Source of the DNA: an uncultured Anaerolineales bacterium
GTDB lineage: Bacteria; Chloroflexota; Anaerolineae; UBA4142
Reading direction: 5' to 3'
Length of the DNA stretch: 38,191 bases
Assembly (NCBI GenBank): GCA_903825565.1
Contig: CAIKBD010000255.1
Coordinates: forward strand, 1 to 38,191
The notes beneath the pieces were generated by a model, which made no database searches, had not been told where the DNA came from, and saw nothing but the letters and a program-made list of their open reading frames with translations. A program made the translations under genes and the position numbers. Shown piece after piece: positions 32,515-38,191 of this stretch (position 1 is its first letter; each line of letters starts with the position of its first letter).

Positions 32515-33831
32515 TTACCATAGTAAGATAGTGGGCTTTTCAAGCGCCGTCACAACATCACGCAAGAACAACGCCGCCGCCGCACCATCCATCACACGAT
32601 GATCCGCCGAAAGTGTCATTTTCATCATCGGGCGCGCCACAATCTGATCTTGCTCGTTGACGCGCGGACATTTGCAGATGCGCCCCACTGCCAGGATCGC
32701 GCTTTCCGGTGGATTGATGATGGCGGTGAACTCGTCAATGCCAAACATTCCCAGGTTACTGATTGTGAACGTGCCGCCAGTCACATCGTCGGGCGTCAAC
32801 GCATTGGACTTGGCACGGGTCGCCAGATCATTCAACCGATTTGTAATGTCACCCAGGTTCAGACGGTCGGCTTGATGAATCACCGGCACGATCAGTCCCT
32901 CCGTGCGTGCCACCGCCACGCCAATGTTGACAGCACGATGCAGATGAATGCCATCCTCGTGCAACGACGCGTTGACCCAGCGATGACGCATCAGTGCCCA
33001 CGCGCACACCTTGACCAGCAACGCCGTAAACGAAACGGTCGGCGCGTGTTCGACCTTTGCCAAAGCAGTCATCTCGTCCCGCCAAGCATACGCCGCCGTC
33101 ATATCCGCTTTGACGGTGAATGTAATATGGGGCGCAGTCTGAGAACTGGCTTGCATTCGATTGGCAATCGTTCGGCGGATGCCTTGCAGAGGAATGATTT
33201 CATCAATCAACGATTCGGATTCCAGAACGTTTTCTTTGGGCGCTGGGGCGTCTGGGGTTTTCACTACATCGCGGGCTTGGACGCGCCCTTGCGGTCCAGA
33301 ACCTGGGATCAGCGTGAGATCAATTTTCTTTTCGCCTGCGAGCCGCCGCGCGGCAGGAGTTGCGCGGATTGATTGTGTGTCGTTCGGCATTCGTTGTTGT
33401 GCCAGAAATTTTTCTGCGTCTTGGCGCGTCAGTTGCTCAGGAGACGCCGATGGCACAGAGCTGGGATCAACTCCCGCCGCCGCCAATATCTTTTGCGCCA
33501 CAGGAGTCACCCGCCTATCGCTCTTGATGGGGCTGGCGGGAGTTGGCGTTACAACGGTTGTGCCGCGCTCATCGCTCGTCGGCAAAACCTCATCTGGTTC
33601 TAGCACATAGGCGATCACTTGCGTTACTGGCACAACCTGCCCCTCTTGGGCCAAAGTGCCTCGCAGAATTCCGCTCCCTGGCGACTCGACTTCCATATTC
33701 ACCTTATCGGTTTGGACTTCGAGCAGAACATCGCCTTTTTCGACGACATCGCCTTCGCGCTTTAACCAGCGCAGGATGGTCGCGTCTTCCTGCGCCATTC
33801 CGAACTTGGGCATAATGACCTGGGTCGCCAT
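32515..33831 (-). CDS. 2-oxoacid dehydrogenase E2 (dihydrolipoamide acyltransferase)
   Basis: A 438-residue E2. The lipoyl domain (1-78) has Lys43 in QTDKVNMEVES. Two peripheral-subunit-binding-like segments follow (about 106-145, RVTPVAQKILAAAGV; and about 155-190, RATPAARRLAGEKKIDLTLI), an unusual doubling. The catalytic domain ends with SADHRVMDG (His411, Asp415). It would transfer an acyl group from lipoate to CoA, completing the complex with the E1 subunits just upstream. No E3 is encoded in the window, so a shared dihydrolipoamide dehydrogenase is presumably used. The ATG directly abuts the E1 beta stop. Confidence 0.93.
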   Translation of the reverse strand: MATQVIMPKFGMAQEDATILRWLKREGDVVEKGDVLLEVQTDKVNMEVESPGSGILRGTLAQEGQVVPVTQVIAYVLEPDEVLPTSDERGTTVVTPTPASPIKSDRRVTPVAQKILAAAGVDPSSVPSASPEQLTRQDAEKFLAQQRMPNDTQSIRATPAARRLAGEKKIDLTLIPGSGPQGRVQARDVVKTPDAPAPKENVLESESLIDEIIPLQGIRRTIANRMQASSQTAPHITFTVKADMTAAYAWRDEMTALAKVEHAPTVSFTALLVKVCAWALMRHRWVNASLHEDGIHLHRAVNIGVAVARTEGLIVPVIHQADRLNLGDITNRLNDLATRAKSNALTPDDVTGGTFTISNLGMFGIDEFTAIINPPESAILAVGRICKCPRVNEQDQIVARPMMKMTLSADHRVMDGAAAALFLRDVVTALEKPTILLW

Positions 33832-34827
33832 CTAATACTCTCCGCGTACAAGCGCCCGCGCTTCACGCACAATGTCGGCAACTTGCGGCACAGCGCGTTT
33901 CTCCAATTCACGATTGTAAGGAATCGGCACATCGAGACCCGCCAGCCGACGAATCGGGGCATCCAGAAAATCGAACGCCTCGCTCGCGCAGAGTTGCGCG
34001 ACAATTTCGCCGCCGAAGCCACCCGTCATGGGCGCTTCGTGGACGACGAGGGCTTTGCCCGTCTTGCAAACCGATTGAATCATCGCCGCCGTATCTAATG
34101 GTTTGAGTGTGCGCGGATCAATGATTTCGATTTCAATCCCTTCTTGAGCAAGTTGTGTTGCCGCTTCAAGCGCACGCGCAACCAACACCGAGGTTGCGAT
34201 CAAGGTTAGGTCTTTGCCTTTACGTTTGATTTCACTTGTCGCCAAAGGCAGGGTATAGTATTCTTCTGGCACAAAACCCTTGGTCTTGTAAAGCAATTTG
34301 TGTTCGATAAAGATGACGGGATTGTCATCGGCAATCGCTGCGAGCAACAATCCTTTGGCGTCGTAGGGCGTCGAAGGCATGACCACTTTTAATCCTGGCA
34401 CGTGCACGAACCATGCTTCCAAACTTTCCGAATGCTGTGCCGCCGCACCCGTGCCCGAACCCGCTGGAGTTCGCAAGACCATCGGCACCCGCGCCTTGCC
34501 GCCAAACATATATCGCATCTTGGCAGCTTGGAGCACCAATTGCTCCATCGCGAGCGTAATGAAATCCATAAATTGAATTTCGGCGACAGGGCGCATCCCA
34601 GTGACCGCTGCGCCAATCGCGGTACCCGCAATGACAGCTTCAGACAATGGAGTATCCCTGACTCGCTCACTACCAAACTCATCCAGCAATCCATCCGTCA
34701 CGCCGAACGCGCCGCCGTAGACGCCAATATCTTCACCGAGAAGAAACACCTGGGGATCACGTTGCATCGCTTGGCGCAAAGCCTCTCGTACCGCTTGCGC
34801 ATAGGTAATCTCGCGTGGCTCAGACAT
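33832..34827 (-). CDS. 2-oxoacid/acetoin dehydrogenase E1 beta subunit
   Basis: A 331-residue E1 beta. Family landmarks are [58 protein letters not shown] and DPRTLKPLD. The start at 34827 overlaps the E1 alpha stop by eight bases; the frame open to 34926 is inside E1 alpha and rejected. It forms the thiamine-diphosphate enzyme with the alpha subunit. Pyruvate, acetoin and branched-chain versions cannot be told apart with confidence from these motifs. Confidence 0.93.
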   Translation of the reverse strand: MSEPREITYAQAVREALRQAMQRDPQVFLLGEDIGVYGGAFGVTDGLLDEFGSERVRDTPLSEAVIAGTAIGAAVTGMRPVAEIQFMDFITLAMEQLVLQAAKMRYMFGGKARVPMVLRTPAGSGTGAAAQHSESLEAWFVHVPGLKVVMPSTPYDAKGLLLAAIADDNPVIFIEHKLLYKTKGFVPEEYYTLPLATSEIKRKGKDLTLIATSVLVARALEAATQLAQEGIEIEIIDPRTLKPLDTAAMIQSVCKTGKALVVHEAPMTGGFGGEIVAQLCASEAFDFLDAPIRRLAGLDVPIPYNRELEKRAVPQVADIVREARALVRGEY

Positions 34828-35812
34828 ACACACCATCCAAGATTGACGCAGGGTCTGGCTCCGTCGCCGATTCTGCAAACGCCGCCGCGTTGTCAATCGT
34901 TTGTTGTGCTTCCTGGGTAATGACATCGAGTTCCATTTCGGAAAACAAACCGACTTGGACTAACTTGGCACGCAAAAGCGTAATTGGGTCACGTGCTTGC
35001 CACTCTTTGACTTCTTCGCGAGTGCGATACTTTTGGCGGTCACTCTTGGAATGGCCTCGCCAACGGTACGTGACACACTCGATCAACGAAGGACCTTGAC
35101 CACTCCTTGCTCGCGCGACGGCATCAGTCGTTGCCTGATAAACTTGGCTCAAATCATTCCCGTCCACCGTAATACCAGGCATCCCATAACTCACCGCACG
35201 TGTCGAAATCTTTTCAATGGCAAACGCTTTCTCGAATGGCATTGACATGCCGTACTGATTATTCTCGCAGACGTAGATAACGGGCAATTTCCATATCGCT
35301 GATAAATTCAGCGATTCGTGGAATGCGCCTTCGTTCGCCGCGCCATCTCCAAAAAAGCACACGCATACTTGGTCGCGTTTTTGCATTTGGATACCCAGTC
35401 CCACACCCGGCGCAATCGGAAGCCCGCCGCCGACCACGCCGTTCGCACCCAGGTTTCCACCATCAACATCCGCAATATGCATCGAGCCGCCGCGCCCTCG
35501 GCAATACCCAACCTCTTTGCCAAAAAATTCCGCCATCATCAGATTGAGATCAGCGCCTTTGGCGATGCAGTGCCCGTGTCCACGATGCGTCGAGAGAATG
35601 TAATCGTCAGCGCGCAATGCGAGACACGCGCCGACTGCCGCCGCTTCTTGTCCAATGGACAAGTGCATCGTGCCGTGAATTTTGCCTTGCATATAAAGCG
35701 CTTCGGCGCGCTCTTCAAAGAGTCGAATCTGATACATTTTGCACAGCGCATCATTCAATTGCGCGCGCGATAAATCATTTCTGCCAACACCATTCGTGGT
35801 ATTCATCATCAT
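34820..35812 (-). CDS. 2-oxoacid/acetoin dehydrogenase E1 alpha subunit
   Basis: A 330-residue E1 alpha. The thiamine-diphosphate motif runs from GDGAANEG (155-162) to ENN (183-185). Other landmarks are [18 protein letters not shown] and RWRGHSKSD. The pattern is close to AcoA/PdhA proteins. The gene begins four bases after the SAF-domain oxidoreductase. It decarboxylates a 2-oxo acid or cleaves acetoin and passes the acyl group to E2; the substrate is undetermined. Confidence 0.93.
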   Translation of the reverse strand: MMMNTTNGVGRNDLSRAQLNDALCKMYQIRLFEERAEALYMQGKIHGTMHLSIGQEAAAVGACLALRADDYILSTHRGHGHCIAKGADLNLMMAEFFGKEVGYCRGRGGSMHIADVDGGNLGANGVVGGGLPIAPGVGLGIQMQKRDQVCVCFFGDGAANEGAFHESLNLSAIWKLPVIYVCENNQYGMSMPFEKAFAIEKISTRAVSYGMPGITVDGNDLSQVYQATTDAVARARSGQGPSLIECVTYRWRGHSKSDRQKYRTREEVKEWQARDPITLLRAKLVQVGLFSEMELDVITQEAQQTIDNAAAFAESATEPDPASILDGVYV

Positions 35813-35815
35813 CCC

Positions 35816-37108
35816 TTATCGCTTGATGAGAGCATCTTGCTCACGGCGCAATTTCACCACCGTACTACCTTCATCCAATCGCACATCATCCCAGGTTACC
35901 AAACTGCCGCACTTGACCGGGCGCACCACGTGCGCGCCAATCGCCAAGCCCACGGGCAAGGCATTCGCTTGACGCGCGACGAATGCGCGATCCATAACCC
36001 CATAAAAGGTATAGCCACCAAAATCATCGAGTATGTCCCCAGGTTTCAAATCTCGTTTGGCAACCGTCATCACATCGGCGACTGGCTCATCGAGCGGCAC
36101 CAGCCAGGTTTCACGTTTCAGGACTGCCCGCGCAATCGAAATCGGCGCTTCAAGAAACCAGAGATGGTACGGACGAAAGAAGGTAAAATACCTGCCCTTG
36201 CCAACTTTGAGATAGTTCAAGTCATCGCAGATGCGCGCATCGTCAATCCGCACGGTGATAAAAACGCCGCCCGCCATCGCGCTTCCTTGCACAAAATCCA
36301 CTGCGCCGGGGAACTGGGTAACGCCGCCATCGGCTTCGAGCGCAAAAATCTGTGAGACGTTCTGCAAATTCGCTTCGGGTCCGATCATCCCACGTTGCAT
36401 CGGAAGACACCCCGTTGCATTGGCGGCGCACGTCATTTCAAACATTGTCTTGGTGCCATCCACATAGGATGCCGTTTGATAGGCGTCCTTGTTGGCGCGG
36501 CGTGCCGATTCGGAAACGGTATCTGGATTTGCCCTTGGATCAAGCGGATTGTTTTTGCCTTTGCCAATGACCATCGGTTGATAGCCGAGCGAGGTGACAA
36601 AATCATACAACTCGATCAAGCATCCTGGCTCATCGCCCGACGAAACCGTATAGAGGACGCCGACCTTGTTCGCCAGTCTTTTCAAAATGCGCCCGACCGT
36701 TACATCCGCTTCGATGTTGACCAGCACAACATCTTTGCCGTGTTGAATCGCGGCATACGCCGTTTCCGCGCCAATGGCTGGCGAGGGCGTCACATCCACC
36801 ACCACATCCACCGCATTCAATTGCGCGGCAAGCGGGTACGATCCAGTGATAACCCTTTTGCCTGCCGATAGCGCATCCATCGCCGTTGCGTCATTATTGG
36901 CTTCGACAATTTGTTCGTGGGCGACCCCACTCGCGATGAGCGCATCGTGCGCGGCGCGGACATTGGCATCCGCGAGCACAGTGACGCACATCCCAGGTAC
37001 GTGAGACACTGCCGCGACAAAGCCACTTCCCATCCAACCCGCGCCACTGACACCCAGGCGAATAGGTCTCTGTTCCGATTGACGCTTCAAGAGTTCATTC
37101 CGAATCAT
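35816..37108 (-). CDS. SAF-domain NAD(P)-dependent oxidoreductase (homoserine dehydrogenase-like)
   Basis: A 430-residue protein. The N-terminal Rossmann fold has GAGWMGSG (22-29) and DVVVDVTPSP; the middle resembles homoserine dehydrogenase-like domains (SSGDEPGCLIELYDF); the C-terminus (about 350-415: VAKRDLKPGDILDDFGGYTFYGV) is an SAF domain. This is the architecture of predicted homoserine dehydrogenase-like proteins with SAF tails, which occur in sugar and polyol catabolic clusters and whose substrates are mostly unproven. The ATG directly follows the transketolase stop. With the split transketolase and E1/E2 genes it probably handles a sugar acid or carbonyl intermediate. Confidence 0.85.
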   Translation of the reverse strand: MIRNELLKRQSEQRPIRLGVSGAGWMGSGFVAAVSHVPGMCVTVLADANVRAAHDALIASGVAHEQIVEANNDATAMDALSAGKRVITGSYPLAAQLNAVDVVVDVTPSPAIGAETAYAAIQHGKDVVLVNIEADVTVGRILKRLANKVGVLYTVSSGDEPGCLIELYDFVTSLGYQPMVIGKGKNNPLDPRANPDTVSESARRANKDAYQTASYVDGTKTMFEMTCAANATGCLPMQRGMIGPEANLQNVSQIFALEADGGVTQFPGAVDFVQGSAMAGGVFITVRIDDARICDDLNYLKVGKGRYFTFFRPYHLWFLEAPISIARAVLKRETWLVPLDEPVADVMTVAKRDLKPGDILDDFGGYTFYGVMDRAFVARQANALPVGLAIGAHVVRPVKCGSLVTWDDVRLDEGSTVVKLRREQDALIKR

Positions 37109-38041
37109 CTATACTTGTCCCTTTGCTGTGATGACTTGATGCGCGGCATCACAAATATCTTCGGCGGTCAAGTGATATTTCTTGAGCAAATCATCTGGGT
37201 CCCCTGATTCAACATACGTGTCTGCCAAGCCCACAAAACGCATAGGAACCGATTGGCTTGCGGCAACGACGCGCGCTACATTACTGCCCATTCCACCTTG
37301 CAAGAGATGTTCCTCGGCGGTAACGATAGCACCCGTCTCGCGCGCGGCGGTGGTAATCGTTTCAACATCAAGCGGACGGAGCGTGTGCAAATCAATAACT
37401 CGCGCATCAATCTTTTCCTCTGCCAGCATCGCGGCGGCATCCAGCGCGGCGGCAACCATAATGCCACAGGCGATCAGGGTTACATCTTGTCCAGGGCGCA
37501 CCACGTTCGCCTTGCCAATTTCAAAGGGGCAATTTTCTTCACTATAGATGTATGGCATCGCCAACCGACTTGAGCGCAGAAACACGGGTCCCACCAAATC
37601 TGTTGCCGCCTTGACGGCTTGATGCATGGACACCGGATCGCAGGGCGCTATAATGGTCATGGTGGGTAATCCACCCATCAAAGCCAGGTCTTCGATCCCC
37701 ATTTGCGTGGGACCGTCTTTGCCCAAGGTAATGCCGCCGTGACTTCCCAGAATTTTGGCATTGATGTTAGACATCGCCACGGCAAGCCGAATTTGGTCGT
37801 ACGCGTTGCAGAGCAAAAAAGACGAAAAGCTCGTAATCCAGGGAATCAGTCCCGCGCCAGCCAGTCCCGCGCCAATTCCCACCAAGTTGCTTTCGGCGAT
37901 GCCGATATTGAAAAAGCGTTCGGGAAAAGCGTTCCGCACTAAATCGGTTTTGGTCGAGTTTGCCAGGTCGCCGTCCAACACAACGACCCGTGGATTGTCT
38001 TTACACACCTTTAGCAACGCCTCGCCAAAAATATCTCGCAT
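37109..38041 (-). CDS. Transketolase C-terminal subunit (split transketolase)
   Basis: A 310-residue protein with the pyrimidine-binding and C-terminal transketolase domains: RVVVLDGDLANSTKTD, FFNIGIAESNLVGIGAGLA, GSHGGITLGKDGPTQMGIEDLALM and VIDLHTLRPLD. The family is split into two genes; the N-terminal partner should precede it on the - strand but an IS630-like gene starts there. ATG 38041 has no ribosome site, and the frame stays open upstream (reading LGERAGLVASKP before the Met), so the native start may be lost or lie upstream. It likely transfers two-carbon units in the sugar pathway or forms a DXS-like enzyme with its partner. Confidence 0.87.
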   Translation of the reverse strand: MRDIFGEALLKVCKDNPRVVVLDGDLANSTKTDLVRNAFPERFFNIGIAESNLVGIGAGLAGAGLIPWITSFSSFLLCNAYDQIRLAVAMSNINAKILGSHGGITLGKDGPTQMGIEDLALMGGLPTMTIIAPCDPVSMHQAVKAATDLVGPVFLRSSRLAMPYIYSEENCPFEIGKANVVRPGQDVTLIACGIMVAAALDAAAMLAEEKIDARVIDLHTLRPLDVETITTAARETGAIVTAEEHLLQGGMGSNVARVVAASQSVPMRFVGLADTYVESGDPDDLLKKYHLTAEDICDAAHQVITAKGQV

Positions 38042-38121
38042 GGGTTTGCTGGCGACAAGCCCCGCGCGTTCACCTAGTGTCGTAACTTGAAAATCTTGCG
38101 GGGTTGGGGTATGCTCGTGGC

Positions 38122-38191
38122 ATGCAAAAACGAGCCATCCATCTCCAACCTCCAGAACGCGATCAACTCATTGCGTTGGTCAGCAAAGGAC
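38122..38191 (+). CDS. IS630-like transposase, N-terminus (cut by window end)
   Basis: ATG 38122 opens a frame (MQKRAIHLQPPERDQLIALVS, continuing KG) that runs off the window. The start resembles IS630-family transposases, whose first residues contain an 'L-x-x-ER-x-x-L' pattern before a helix-turn-helix. Only 23 codons are visible, so this call is tentative. It is divergent from, and 80 bases away from, the transketolase start. Confidence 0.45.
   Translation, partial: MQKRAIHLQPPERDQLIALVSKG

Overview
The window looks like chromosomal DNA of a free-living bacterium, most plausibly a Chloroflexota (Anaerolineae-like) member. That is an inference from gene content: SHOCT/multicopper-oxidase and HMA/YHS copper genes, a saccharide cluster with an Opp-type importer, and the kinds of insertion sequences present. 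No rRNA, tRNA or universal marker is present to fix the taxonomy. TGA is used as a normal stop by most genes.

Left part (252-10500, + strand): a copper and extracytoplasmic electron-transfer region. A Tat-exported multicopper oxidase lies between two small SHOCT membrane proteins. Next come a NarL-type response regulator and its histidine kinase, then a membrane protein, a PCYCGC lipoprotein, a membrane-anchored CuA cupredoxin, a polytopic Fe-S protein of the NapH/NosR/CcoG type, a CuA-cytochrome c fusion, a DUF1573-like membrane-anchored protein and a DoxX-family protein. The DUF1573-like gene has an in-frame TGA in a Gly-Cys-TGA-Pro context. Twelve bases after the TGA begins a 6-bp hairpin with a GGUCA loop, which closely resembles a bacterial SECIS element. 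I interpret it as a selenoprotein gene, and it is the most interesting object in the window.

Middle part (10546-16300): a degraded accessory zone. It holds an IS701-type fragment, a truncated ICMT-like gene, an HMA-HMA-TM-YHS metal protein interrupted by two TGA codons (the first also followed by a SECIS-like hairpin), an IS66-type fragment, a complete ISAzo13-family element with near-perfect 28-bp terminal repeats and an A_AAA_AAG frameshift site, an integrase-type transposase fragment, and a helicase pseudogene. A 203-bp MITE with 19-bp terminal repeats and a 6-bp target duplication is inserted into the 3' end of the helicase pseudogene.

Right part (16307-38041, all - strand): one tightly packed, probably polycistronic catabolic cluster. 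Read in transcription order it encodes a C-terminal transketolase subunit, an SAF-domain NAD(P) oxidoreductase, 2-oxoacid dehydrogenase E1 alpha, E1 beta and E2, an SDR, an Opp-type substrate-binding lipoprotein, two permeases, two ATPases, a GH1 glycosidase, a VCBS/FG-GAP propeller protein, a Gfo/Idh/MocA dehydrogenase, a LamG-like protein, a GH13 glucosidase, a Tat-exported molybdopterin oxidoreductase, an aldo/keto reductase and a second VCBS protein. Stop and start codons repeatedly overlap. The set fits import of an oligosaccharide or glycoside, intracellular hydrolysis, sugar oxidation and entry of the carbon into central metabolism; the substrate is unknown. At the right edge an IS630-like transposase begins on the + strand, directly upstream of the transketolase gene, whose 5' end it may have replaced.
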